Of a stretch of 32,323 bases of DNA, positions 7,111 to 16,606 are shown piece after piece; within the stretch, counting starts at the first letter, position 1; each line of letters begins with the position of its first letter. The translations under genes were made by a program, and so were the position numbers. The DNA comes from Rhizobiaceae bacterium (GTDB lineage: Bacteria; Pseudomonadota; Alphaproteobacteria; Rhizobiales; Rhizobiaceae): positions 1 to 32,323 of the forward strand of contig JALTNS010000396.1 of NCBI GenBank assembly GCA_027000565.1. Reading direction: 5' to 3'. Under the pieces are notes generated by a model that saw only the letters and a list, made by a program, of their open reading frames with translations, was not told the origin of the DNA and did no database searches.

Positions 7111-8583
7111 TCACCGGTCAACCAATCCAAGCGCCTCGCGCATAGCCGCAATATTTTGCAGTTTGGCCTCAAATACCGACCAGTCATCACTTTCATCGAT
7201 AAACGACCAGATATGTTCAACCTCGTCGATCAGCATTGTGCAAGGCTTGTGTTGTGAAAAATAGGAATGGCTCAACCGTTCCGGCCTCACAGGCTCCTGT
7301 GCTTTTAGAAATGTTTCGAGAGCCAGCCAGTCATCACCCTGATACTTGGCGGCAATCGGGCTGGCCTTGGCGCGAACGGAGCTGAGTGCTCCGCCAAACC
7401 AGTCAAAAAACAATTGCTCGATTGGCACATTTTCAAGCCTCATCCAGCGCAGCAAATCCATTATGAATTCTGCATTTTCATCGGCGTTTGACGGATTGGC
7501 GCGAACCCCAAGGCGGGCAAAAAAACCGTCCACCATGGCACTTGTATAATGACCGGGATAGGCCTGCATCGACTGGCTCAATCGTTCGGCTGGAACAATT
7601 TTGGCCAGTGCCGAACCCAGTTGTGAGAGGTTCCAGCCGACAGAATCGGCCTGTCTGCCATAGGCGTAAAGCCCCTGTTGGTCGAAATAGGCGGCGGTAA
7701 ATTCAGGATCGGCAAATTCGGTAAACCGCCAGGGACCATAATCAAAACTCTCACCGGTAATATTCATATTGTCGGTATTCAAAACCCCATGAACAAATCC
7801 CGCTGCCATCCACGATGCGGCCAGTCTGGCGGCATTTTCAATGACCGCATCAAACAGGCCGATGGCGCACGCCTGCGGATTGTCGCCTTTTACCCCGGGA
7901 TAAAAATGTTTGATACAATAACCAACCAGCCGTTCAATTGACGCGACCTCGTCGTAAGCCGCCAGCATTTGAAATGTGCCAAAGCGGATATGCGAATGAT
8001 TAAGCCTGACCATTACCGCCGAGCGGGTCGGGCTTGGTTCATCACTGCGCTGCAAGGCCTCGCCGGTTTCAATGACGCTGAATGTTTTTGACGTATTGAC
8101 CCCAAGCGCCTCAAGCATTTCGGTTGCCAATATCTCCCGTACCGCGCCCTTTAACGTCAACCGGCCATCACCGGCGCGCGAATAGGGGGTTTCGCCCGAA
8201 CCCTTGGTGCCAAGATCAAGCAAGCGGCCCTTTTGGTCGCGCAATTGCCCAAACAAAAAACCGCGCCCGTCGCCAAGTCCCGGATTATAATGGCGGAACT
8301 GATGGCCGTGGTAGCGCATGCAATGGGGATAGGGCAGGTTGTCGGGCAGGGGGTCAAAGCGGCTGAAATGATCAAGCCATTCCTGCTCGGTTAAAGTATC
8401 CAACCCGACGGTTTTGTCATGACGAATATTGCGAAACCGCAAAATATGTTTTGGAAAATTTGCCGCTGCGACCGGGTCAAAAAACGGTGCGCCTTCGCTT
8501 TCATCATCCTTGTCGACAAGAACATCACGATCTGGCAATGACCGATAGGGGGTGTGCGGATTGTAGGAGCTGGAAACGGGCAT
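7111..8583 (-). CDS. selO: Protein adenylyltransferase SelO/YdiU family, divergent
   Basis: SelO is a pseudokinase-fold enzyme that transfers AMP from ATP to Ser/Thr/Tyr side chains and is linked to redox stress. The 490 residues contain the core signatures: HGHQFRHYNPGLGDGRG, the nucleotide-binding GTKGSGETPYSRAGDGR (about 126-142), VMVRLNHSHIRFGTFQ, and the metal-binding catalytic HGVLNTDNMNITG (about residue 263) with DYGP. Compared with the common form, as I remember it, the C-terminal third is unusual: I see neither the conserved NP..-.LRN segment nor the usual Cys-containing C-terminal tail; the protein ends EALGLVDR. It is therefore a divergent subfamily, probably still active since nucleotide and metal residues remain. 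It starts three bases after tldD stops, so tldD-selO form an operon. The small-residue start context lacks a strong Shine-Dalgarno, consistent with coupling. Confidence 0.88.
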   Translation of the reverse strand: MPVSSSYNPHTPYRSLPDRDVLVDKDDESEGAPFFDPVAAANFPKHILRFRNIRHDKTVGLDTLTEQEWLDHFSRFDPLPDNLPYPHCMRYHGHQFRHYNPGLGDGRGFLFGQLRDQKGRLLDLGTKGSGETPYSRAGDGRLTLKGAVREILATEMLEALGVNTSKTFSVIETGEALQRSDEPSPTRSAVMVRLNHSHIRFGTFQMLAAYDEVASIERLVGYCIKHFYPGVKGDNPQACAIGLFDAVIENAARLAASWMAAGFVHGVLNTDNMNITGESFDYGPWRFTEFADPEFTAAYFDQQGLYAYGRQADSVGWNLSQLGSALAKIVPAERLSQSMQAYPGHYTSAMVDGFFARLGVRANPSNADENAEFIMDLLRWMRLENVPIEQLFFDWFGGALSSVRAKASPIAAKYQGDDWLALETFLKAQEPVRPERLSHSYFSQHKPCTMLIDEVEHIWSFIDESDDWSVFEAKLQNIAAMREALGLVDR

Positions 8584-8586
8584 GAA

Positions 8587-10011
8587 TTATGCGCTGGTGC
8601 CGCCGATGGTAATGCCATCAATTCGAACGGTCGGCTGACCAACACCAACCGGCACACCCTGGCCGTTTTTGCCACACATGCCGATACCGGGATCAAGCGC
8701 CATATTATTGCCGATCATTTTTACCCGCTTCATGTCTGCCGGGCCGTTGCCTATCATCATCGCACCTTTTAAGGGCGCGCCGATCTTGCCATTTTCAATG
8801 CGATAAGCCTCGGTGCAGCCAAATACATATTTGCCCGAGGTAATGTCGACCTGTCCGCCGCCAAATGATGCGGCATAAATGCCATCCTTGACCGAGGCGA
8901 TAATTTCATCAGGCTCGTGATCACCGCCCAGCATGTAGGTATTGGTCATGCGCGGCATTGGAATGTGGGCGTAGGACTGTCTGCGTCCGTTGCCGGTGGG
9001 TTCCATCCCCATCAACCGGGCATTCTGCCGGTCCTGCATATAGCCAACCAGAACACCATCTTCGATCAGGACGGTGTTTTCGGTCGGAGTTCCCTCATCA
9101 TCGATGGTCAGCGAGCCGCGCCGCGCGGCGATAGTGCCATCGTCGACAACAGTTACGCCTTTGGCAGCCACCTGCTCGCCCATCAAACCGGCAAAAGCCG
9201 AAGTGCCCTTGCGGTTAAAATCACCCTCAAGCCCGTGGCCGACCGCCTCGTGCAACATGACGCCAGGCCAGCCATTGCCCAACACCACATCAAATGTTCC
9301 GGCCGGTGCGGGGATAGACTGAAGGTTGACCAATGCCTGACGCAGCGCCTCATCGGCACAGTTCTTCCAGGAATGTTCAGTGATGAATTCGCCAAATCCG
9401 CTGCGACCGCCAATGCCGTGAGAGCCGGTTTCCTGCCGATCACCTTCGCCAACGGTGATGGAAACATTGAGCCGCACCAGCGGGCGCACATCGCGCGAAA
9501 TCTCGCCATCGGCACGAATAATCTCGACCACCTGCCAGGAACCGGCAATCGACACCGAAACCTGACGGACTTTGCTGTCCCTGGCCCGCATATAGGCATC
9601 AATATCCTGCAGCAACCGGACCTTGGTTTCAAAAGACGGTTCGCCAATAGGGTTTTCAGGCCCGTAAAGTTTTGTATTGGTGCCGCGAGGTGCTGCCACA
9701 TAGGTGCCTGAATGACCGCTGGCAATGCTTTTAACCGCACCAGACGCGCGTTTCAGGGCCGCCTCGGATAGTTCTCCCGCATGGGCATAGGCCGCGGCTT
9801 CACCGGCTACTGCGCGCAGGCCAAACCCCTGACTGGTATCAAACGTGCCGGATTTCAGTTTGCCATTGTCAAAAACCAGTCCCTCGGACTGGCTGTATTC
9901 GAGATATAACTCGCCATCGTCAGCGCTGTTCAGCGTGTCCTGCATTATCCGTTGCACAGCTTCACGGCTGCAATCGAACGAATTGATAAGATCGGGGGTA
10001 TCCTGGGTCAT
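8587..10011 (-). CDS. tldD: Metalloprotease TldD
   Basis: TldD is the zinc subunit of the TldD/TldE (PmbA) peptidase that trims small modified peptides and degrades unfolded ones. From the ATG at 10011 the protein is 474 residues, the family norm. The track ORF begins 26 codons earlier with a random-looking leader; 10011 is preceded by aggac about eight bases upstream and begins MTQDTPDLINSF. The zinc motif HEAVGH (HExxxH) lies near residue 250 within MLHEAVGHGLEGDF, and the third ligand cysteine is in VFGCTEAYRIENGKIG near 397. The glycine-rich C-terminus (GMCGKNGQGVPVGVGQP) is typical. The partner tldE/pmbA is not in the window. It is first gene of a tldD-selO operon. A GACTC (CcrM-type) site lies in its upstream gap at 10095-10099. 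Confidence 0.95.
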   Translation of the reverse strand: MTQDTPDLINSFDCSREAVQRIMQDTLNSADDGELYLEYSQSEGLVFDNGKLKSGTFDTSQGFGLRAVAGEAAAYAHAGELSEAALKRASGAVKSIASGHSGTYVAAPRGTNTKLYGPENPIGEPSFETKVRLLQDIDAYMRARDSKVRQVSVSIAGSWQVVEIIRADGEISRDVRPLVRLNVSITVGEGDRQETGSHGIGGRSGFGEFITEHSWKNCADEALRQALVNLQSIPAPAGTFDVVLGNGWPGVMLHEAVGHGLEGDFNRKGTSAFAGLMGEQVAAKGVTVVDDGTIAARRGSLTIDDEGTPTENTVLIEDGVLVGYMQDRQNARLMGMEPTGNGRRQSYAHIPMPRMTNTYMLGGDHEPDEIIASVKDGIYAASFGGGQVDITSGKYVFGCTEAYRIENGKIGAPLKGAMMIGNGPADMKRVKMIGNNMALDPGIGMCGKNGQGVPVGVGQPTVRIDGITIGGTSA

Positions 10012-10122
10012 GGGAAGTCCTGTTGCCGGCGATATTGCTCCACAGATAGAGCCGAGACACCGAATTGGCAACCGGCTTGTGAATGCCAATTATCGACTCA
10101 TCACAGCCAACCTAGTCTATTT

Positions 10123-10632
10123 TTACGGAAGTTGGGAAAAACCTTCGCTGAAGCCATTAAGGTCGACCGGAATGCCAATACCTTCTTCCGGCGACTGGAA
10201 CACGATAAATGTCGCGGTTGAGCCGGTTTTCAGGGTATTCAACAGTTTTTCTTCCAGAATCACTTCGGCAAAACAGCCATCGCGCAGGCAGCGAACAAAA
10301 TAGGCGCGGCCGATATCCTTGCCATCAACATTCAACCCGAGCCCATTGGGCAACAGCACACCGAGCGGAGCCAAAACCCGCAAAATTTTGGCCTTGCGAT
10401 CGGCAGTTTTCAGCACCACCACCGAAAGCCCGACTTCCGCCCGGTCTTCGGCCACAACATTTTGCATCAGGGCGCATTGTTCGCTGGTGGCACCGGCAGG
10501 TGTGTCGCAAATGATCGACCACACGCCATGTTTTGAGCGCACCTTGCCGCCCTGCTGGGCTGATGCGATATCAATCTGGCCAGCGACGGAAAAGCCCAGA
10601 ATCAAAAGGCCAATACGAAGAAACTTGATCAT
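10123..10632 (-). CDS. Invasion-associated locus B (IalB) family exported protein
   Basis: This is a small periplasmic or surface protein found across alphaproteobacteria. It was named for Bartonella IalB (erythrocyte invasion), but in free-living species its function is unknown. The 169 residues begin with a signal peptide (about 1-25, cleavage after ASA). The mature part has the family pattern: HGVWSIICDTPAGATSEQCAL, VGLSVVVLKTADRKAKILRV, LAPLGVLLPNGLGL, AYFVRCLRDGCFAEV and TFIVFQSPEEGIGIP. Four cysteines (ICD, QCA, RCL, GCF) suggest two disulfides. It sits 111 bp upstream of tldD on the same strand and faces away from coxB across a 0.5-kb gap. A tandem gagaatcac repeat lies just upstream of its start. 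Confidence 0.88.
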   Translation of the reverse strand: MIKFLRIGLLILGFSVAGQIDIASAQQGGKVRSKHGVWSIICDTPAGATSEQCALMQNVVAEDRAEVGLSVVVLKTADRKAKILRVLAPLGVLLPNGLGLNVDGKDIGRAYFVRCLRDGCFAEVILEEKLLNTLKTGSTATFIVFQSPEEGIGIPVDLNGFSEGFSQLP

Positions 10633-10654
10633 GTGAATTTTCCGAACCCAATAT

Positions 10655-10676
10655 GAGAATCACCCTGGAGAATCAC
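10655..10676. repeat. Tandem gagaatcac repeat with two GANTC sites
   Basis: gagaatcac is repeated exactly at 10655 and 10668, 13 bp apart, 23 bp upstream of the ialB-family start. Each copy contains GAATC, the target of CcrM, which is encoded in this same window. It could be an operator read on one face of the helix (13-bp spacing is slightly over one turn) or a methylation-sensitive promoter element. Confidence 0.45.
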
Positions 10677-11059
10677 TCATCGATGATTGTTAAAGAGAAA
10701 CAAAACCGTATCAATTGCCATTCTCCAATGCAACATCGAAGAATGGTGAAGCTGGCTTATGTACCTTGTACAAGTTTTTTGGTTTGAAATATGGCGGCGA
10801 CCAAATGTCATCCAGATGGCGAATAATTCAACTGTGACAGGCCAGTTGTCAGGCATTGGCGCAAACTTCGGGCCAGCGATTATATTAGCAAATCAGCATA
10901 AAAAATTGATCTATGTCAAAAATGCCGCATCTCTGCGACACACCTACCCATTGCAGGCCGCTTAACAATATGGTTCACATTACCAAAGATTAATTCCCGA
11001 AACCGGTTTGCAAAGCAATTTCCGGTGCGGGAAGGGTGGAATTGTCAATCAGGTCATTG

Positions 11060-11088
11060 TTGACATTGGCATAGCAATTGAGTTTGCA
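11060..11088 (+). promoter_or_regulatory. Candidate coxB promoter
   Basis: A perfect TTGACA at 11060-11065 is followed after 17 bases by tttgca, a weak -10 of the kind seen in alphaproteobacterial housekeeping promoters. It lies about 68 bp upstream of the coxB ATG and would drive the cox operon. The -10 match is poor, so this is tentative. Confidence 0.35.
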
Positions 11089-11155
11089 TTCCGCCTATTT
11101 GTGATTTGACGATGAAACAGGGTCGATGACCCCGGATTTGGGAGATAGAGACGTG

Positions 11156-12061
11156 ATGAAAAGTATCACGGGATATTTGGCTTTCACAGCCGGATTGTTG
11201 GGCACCGCAGGGACAGCATTTGCGCAAGCCGCAGATTGGGAAATCTGGCATCAGCCAGCCGGATCAGAAATGATGCGGATGATTACGGATTTTGATGAAT
11301 ACACGATGTGGTTCATTATCCCGATCACTCTGTTTGTTCTGGGCTTGCTGGCCTATGTGTTGATCAGGTTCAGCGCCAAGGCAAACCCGACACCATCAAA
11401 AACCAGCCATAACTCGCTGATCGAGGTTATCTGGACCCTTGGACCGGTGGTTATTCTGGTGGCGATTGCGCTGCCGTCCTTCAAGTTGCTGACCGCCCAG
11501 TATACCCCGCCGACAAAACCAGATATTACCATCAAGGCTACCGGTTATCAGTGGTATTGGGGTTATGAATATCAGACCGGCGAAGAGGTTTCCTATGATT
11601 CCGTATTGATCGGCCGTGACGATGGCACCGAGGAATCAAAGGCTGAGGCCATGGCCGAGCGCGAGGAATATGGCAAGTCAGACCTTACCAAATATCCGCG
11701 CCTGCTGGCCGTTGACAATGAACTGGTGGTTCCGGTGAACAAGCATATCCGTGTTCTGGTTACTGCCGGAGATGTTATCCACAATTTTGCACTGCCGAGA
11801 TTCGGCCTTAAAATTGACGCTGTACCGGGACGTTTGAACGAAACCTGGTTCATTGCTGAAAAAGAAGGACTGTATTATGGTCAGTGTTCCGAGCTTTGCG
11901 GCAAGGATCATGCATTTATGCCGATTGCAATTCGGGTCGTATCCGATGCACAATATGCAGCATGGCAAAAAGCAGCTGTTGATGATGTGGAGGAGGCCAA
12001 CAAAGCTTTGATGGCCTCAGTTGCAACATCGAACAAGACAATTCAGGTCGCAAACAAATAG
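11156..12061 (+). CDS. coxB: Cytochrome c oxidase subunit II
   Basis: Subunit II of the aa3 oxidase takes electrons from cytochrome c at the CuA centre on the periplasmic side. From the ATG at 11156 it has 301 residues: a signal peptide (to about AFAQA), two membrane helices (about 50-75 and 90-112), then the cupredoxin domain. The CuA ligands are all present: His in GDVIHNF (about 209), then CSELCGKDHAFM with Cys 244, Cys 248, His 252 and Met 255. The aromatic patch YQWYWGYEY for electron entry is intact. A loop of about 40 residues rich in Glu and Lys (REEYGKSDLTKYP) is typical of alphaproteobacteria. The track start at 11126 is ten codons too early; ggaga lies about 10 bases before 11156. 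It is the first gene of the cox operon. Confidence 0.97.
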   Translation: MKSITGYLAFTAGLLGTAGTAFAQAADWEIWHQPAGSEMMRMITDFDEYTMWFIIPITLFVLGLLAYVLIRFSAKANPTPSKTSHNSLIEVIWTLGPVVILVAIALPSFKLLTAQYTPPTKPDITIKATGYQWYWGYEYQTGEEVSYDSVLIGRDDGTEESKAEAMAEREEYGKSDLTKYPRLLAVDNELVVPVNKHIRVLVTAGDVIHNFALPRFGLKIDAVPGRLNETWFIAEKEGLYYGQCSELCGKDHAFMPIAIRVVSDAQYAAWQKAAVDDVEEANKALMASVATSNKTIQVANK

Positions 12062-12089
12062 TTCGCGAATAATCAGAAGACCAAAATAA

Positions 12090-13706
<1,617 letters not shown>

Positions 13707-13772
13707 TCATAAACTCCGGGCCCTTTCATATTGGCGGGGCCCGGTGTAAAACCGATAGCGAAAGTGAGCCCG

Positions 13773-14717
13773 ATGTCTGTGATCAATGATCATGACCCAG
13801 TTACCGAAATATATATCTCGTCAGCAATGCCGGGGGATTTTTTCGCGCTGTTAAAGCCTCGGGTGATGTCGCTTGTGGTGTTTACGGCACTGGTCGGCAT
13901 GATGGCTGCTCCAGGGGAAATTGATCCGGTTCTGGGTGTTATAGCAATTTTATGTATTGCAATTGGCGCAGGAGCGTCGGGCGCGCTGAACATGTGGTAT
14001 GACGCAGATATTGATGCGGTTATGTCGCGCACAAAATCACGGCCCATTCCATCCGGTGCCATCAGCAAAAGCGAAGCGCTGGGTTTTGGCCTGATACTTT
14101 CAGCTTTTTCTGTTGCAATTCTCGGTCTTGCCGTGAACTGGTTTGCCGCCGGTCTGCTGGCGTTCACCATATTCTTCTATGCCGTGATTTATTCGATGTG
14201 GCTGAAACGCGCGACACCGCAGAATATCGTAATTGGCGGAGCGGCCGGCGCATTCCCGCCCATGATCGGATGGGCAGTGGTCACCGGTGGCGTGAGCCTT
14301 GAAAGCGTAATATTGTTTGCGATTATTTTCATCTGGACTCCACCGCACTTTTGGGCACTGGCACTGTTCAAATCAGATGATTACAAGCTGGCAGAAATTC
14401 CGATGCTGCCGATTGTTGCCGGCGAGGCATCAACCAAAAAGCAGATTTTGGCCTATTCGATATTGCTGGCACCGCTTGGGGTCGCTCCCTGGTTGCTGGG
14501 TTTTGCCAGCATCGCATATGGGGTGATTGCAACTGTGTTCGGGGCTGCATTTTTATGGTTTGCCTGGCGCGTCTACAAGATGGACGAAGCTGATCGCAAA
14601 ATGCTGCCTGCTAAAAAAATGTTCGGCTTTTCAATCCTGTATCTGTTTGTGCTCTATGCAGCGCTGCTGGTCGAATCCCTGCTTCCAAAGCTCTTGAACC
14701 TGATCGGGATAGCTTAA
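13773..14717 (+). CDS. ctaB: Protoheme IX farnesyltransferase (heme O synthase)
   Basis: CtaB adds a farnesyl group to heme b to make heme O, the precursor of heme A for the oxidase encoded around it. From the ATG at 13773 it has 314 residues and about nine membrane helices. The UbiA-superfamily motif appears as [21 protein letters not shown], and the second polar loop as [17 protein letters not shown] with [13 protein letters not shown] before it, both specific for heme O synthases. The track ORF starts at a TTG (13731) 14 codons earlier; the ATG is preferred though its Shine-Dalgarno is weak (aagtgag). It lies 66 bp downstream of coxA in the cox operon. A heme A synthase (ctaA) is needed for heme A but is not in this window. 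Confidence 0.95.
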   Translation: MSVINDHDPVTEIYISSAMPGDFFALLKPRVMSLVVFTALVGMMAAPGEIDPVLGVIAILCIAIGAGASGALNMWYDADIDAVMSRTKSRPIPSGAISKSEALGFGLILSAFSVAILGLAVNWFAAGLLAFTIFFYAVIYSMWLKRATPQNIVIGGAAGAFPPMIGWAVVTGGVSLESVILFAIIFIWTPPHFWALALFKSDDYKLAEIPMLPIVAGEASTKKQILAYSILLAPLGVAPWLLGFASIAYGVIATVFGAAFLWFAWRVYKMDEADRKMLPAKKMFGFSILYLFVLYAALLVESLLPKLLNLIGIA

Positions 14718-14731
14718 TCATGGAGAACGAC

Positions 14732-14881
14732 ATGAAACCGATTGAATTGACTGAGGCGCAGGTCAAATCCAGGCGCAGTCGTAACATTGCTATTGCCCTG
14801 ATCTGCGTCGGATTGGTGGTTATGTTCTACTTGATTACAATCGTCAAACTTGGTCCCTCGATACTTAATCGTGCCCTTTAG
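14732..14881 (+). CDS. CoxF-like small membrane protein (not in ORF track)
   Basis: A 49-residue ORF sits between ctaB and ctaG, below the length cut of the supplied track. It begins MKPIELTEAQVKSRRSRN, has one membrane helix (about 19-40) and ends GPSILNRAL. A basic N-terminus, a single helix and a short tail match the small CoxF-type or cytochrome-oxidase-assembly ORFs commonly found at this spot in rhizobial cox operons. The ATG at 14732 has ggaga five bases upstream. An in-frame ATG at 14720 would give 53 residues and lies two bases after the ctaB stop. Neighbours and the single-helix layout suggest a structural or assembly role in the aa3 oxidase; the exact role is not known to me. Product naming is inference from position plus layout. 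Confidence 0.78.
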   Translation: MKPIELTEAQVKSRRSRNIAIALICVGLVVMFYLITIVKLGPSILNRAL

Positions 14882-14903
14882 CTAACCGGATAGAGTGCTT
14901 CCC

Positions 14904-15560
14904 ATGAGCCATGAAACTAACGCCATGAACGCGAATGATCTGCCAGCGCCCGAAGAGGACAAAAGCAAGTTTCGCAAAAATGCCAAGGTTGGACTGATTT
15001 GCCTCAGCCTGGCCGGTGCAATGGTTGGTGTTTCATACGCGGCTGTTCCACTTTACCGGATATTCTGCCAGATCACCGGATATGGTGGAACAACCCAAAA
15101 AGCCGAAGAATATAAGGGCAAGGTTTCGGAAAAGGTCTTTACGGTCAGTTTTGATTCAAATATTTCCCGCGAACTGGCCTGGAAATTCAAGCCGAAACAA
15201 CGCGAAGTCAAACTGCGGCTGGGCGAAAAGGTGACAGCCTATTATATGGCAACCAATATCGGTAAGGATACATCCACCGGCGAATCCACATTTAATGTGA
15301 GCCCGCAGGCAGCCGGTCAGTATTTCAATAAGATTCAGTGTTTCTGTTTCACCGAACAAACCCTGGCGGCCGGTGAAAAAGTTGAGATGCCGGTGCTGTT
15401 TTATATAGACCCGGAAATCGTCAACGATCCGCTGTTTGAAAATATCTCGACAATCACATTGTCCTATACGTTCTATCCAAAAGAGCTGGACGAAACAGCA
15501 AAATCAGCAGGATTGAAAAAACCTGCAAACCCCACATCGAAATCTGGACAATCAGGTTGA
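14904..15560 (+). CDS. ctaG: Cytochrome c oxidase assembly protein CtaG/Cox11
   Basis: CtaG/Cox11 is a membrane-anchored copper chaperone that delivers copper to the CuB site of subunit I. From the ATG at 14904 it has 218 residues: a short cytoplasmic N-terminus, one helix (about 27-48, GLICLSLAGAMVGVSYAAVPLY), then an Ig-like periplasmic domain. The family marker FCQITGYGG follows the helix and the copper-binding pair is in IQCFCFTEQ. The conserved LPVLFYIDP-type strand appears as MPVLFYIDPEI and the C-terminus as ITLSYTFYP. The track start is a GTG at 14895, three codons upstream; either is possible. It is 22 bp after the coxF-like ORF and 74 bp before coxC. Confidence 0.95.
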   Translation: MSHETNAMNANDLPAPEEDKSKFRKNAKVGLICLSLAGAMVGVSYAAVPLYRIFCQITGYGGTTQKAEEYKGKVSEKVFTVSFDSNISRELAWKFKPKQREVKLRLGEKVTAYYMATNIGKDTSTGESTFNVSPQAAGQYFNKIQCFCFTEQTLAAGEKVEMPVLFYIDPEIVNDPLFENISTITLSYTFYPKELDETAKSAGLKKPANPTSKSGQSG

Positions 15561-15634
15561 GCCGATTGAACTAACACAAGCCATCCGAATGCGGGTGGGA
15601 ATTGAACACGAACAAAATAAATTGGGAGCATACC

Positions 15635-16510
15635 ATGGCAGATGCCCATGCTAAAAACCACGATTACCACATTGTAGACCCCAGTCCCTGGCCGTTTATT
15701 GGCGGTATCGGTGCCTTGATTATGGCAATTGGCGGTATCGCCTATATGCGCAGCATCAATGGCGAAGAACTTGTCATGCTGGGTGTTGATCTTGCCGGTC
15801 CATGGATTTTCATTATCGGAACCTTGACCGTCCTTTACACCATGTATGGCTGGTGGAGTGACACCATCAAGGAAGCCCATCAGGGCGATCACACCAAGGT
15901 TGTCTCGCTCCATTTGCGTTATGGCATGATCATGTTCATCGCATCGGAAGTGATGTTCTTTGTGGCCTGGTTCTGGGCATTTTTTGATGCAAGCCTGTTT
16001 ACGGATGAAGCCGCACAGTTTGCCCGTACCGAGTTTACCGGCGGCGAATGGCCACCAAAGGGCATGAGTGTTCTGGATCCAATGGCACTGCCTTTGTTCA
16101 ACACCATCACATTGCTGCTGTCCGGCACCACCATTACCTGGGCACACCACGCGCTGATGAAAAATGACCGCAAGGGCCTGATTGCAGGTCTGACCCTGAC
16201 CATTATTCTGGCGATCATTTTCACCGGTGTTCAGGCCTATGAATATGCTGCGGCACCCTTTGCATTCAGTGGGTCGATTTATGGCGCCACATTCTTCATG
16301 GCAACCGGCTTTCACGGTTTCCACGTGATTGTCGGTACAATCTTTTTGATTGTATGCCTGGTGCGCTCAATGAAGGGCGACTTTACTCCAGAACAGCATT
16401 TCGGCTTTGAAGCGGCTGCCTGGTACTGGCATTTCGTTGACGTTGTCTGGCTGTTCCTGTTCTTCTCTGTCTATGTCTGGGGATCGTGGGGAGCAACCTA
16501 CGCCCACTAG
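15635..16510 (+). CDS. coxC: Cytochrome c oxidase subunit III
   Basis: Subunit III is a seven-helix core subunit that stabilises the oxidase and supports proton uptake. From the ATG at 15635 it has 291 residues. Signatures: HDYHIVDPSPWP at the N-terminus, WWSDTIKEAHQGDHT after helix two, LRYGMIMFIASEVMFFVAWFW with the conserved Glu, the long FTGGEWPPKGM loop, and FHGFHVIVGTIFL near the end, closing with WHFVDVVWLFLF. The track start (TTG 15602) is 11 codons early; ATG 15635 is preceded by gggag about six bases upstream. It is the last gene of the cox operon, followed by a strong intrinsic terminator. Confidence 0.97.
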   Translation: MADAHAKNHDYHIVDPSPWPFIGGIGALIMAIGGIAYMRSINGEELVMLGVDLAGPWIFIIGTLTVLYTMYGWWSDTIKEAHQGDHTKVVSLHLRYGMIMFIASEVMFFVAWFWAFFDASLFTDEAAQFARTEFTGGEWPPKGMSVLDPMALPLFNTITLLLSGTTITWAHHALMKNDRKGLIAGLTLTIILAIIFTGVQAYEYAAAPFAFSGSIYGATFFMATGFHGFHVIVGTIFLIVCLVRSMKGDFTPEQHFGFEAAAWYWHFVDVVWLFLFFSVYVWGSWGATYAH

Positions 16511-16534
16511 AAGACTGTAGAGAATTAATAAATC

Positions 16535-16567
16535 AAGGGCGGTCAATACACTTTGATCGCCCTTTTT
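16535..16567 (+). terminator. Rho-independent terminator after coxC
   Basis: A 12-bp stem (aagggcggtcaa paired with ttgatcgccctt, one G-U pair), a 6-base loop (tacact) and a run of five T residues form a textbook intrinsic terminator 24 bp after the coxC stop. It separates the cox operon from DUF983-SURF1 downstream. Read-through could still occur. Confidence 0.88.
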
Positions 16568-16606
16568 GTTGAACAAAACCCGGTACCGACAAATCAAGGA
16601 TTGACG

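Larger units (their letters stand above)
10633..11155. other. Long divergent intergenic region, ialB / coxB
   Basis: About 520 bp without a convincing gene. Near the ialB start are two copies of gagaatcac (10655-10663 and 10668-10676), each containing a GANTC site. The only sizeable ORF (10759-10965, 68 codons) has poor start context and no recognisable content. A likely coxB promoter and a ggaga ribosome binding site occupy the right end. I see no tRNA-like or riboswitch-like fold by eye, though an sRNA could be present. Confidence 0.5.

Noticed and set aside
8917-9711. 264-residue plus-strand ORF opposite tldD
   Set aside because: Antisense shadow of tldD, which has intact catalytic motifs in its own frame.
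10759-10965. 68-residue ORF in the ialB-coxB gap
   Set aside because: ATG without a clear Shine-Dalgarno, mixed composition and no recognisable family; better treated as promoter-region sequence unless transcription shows otherwise.
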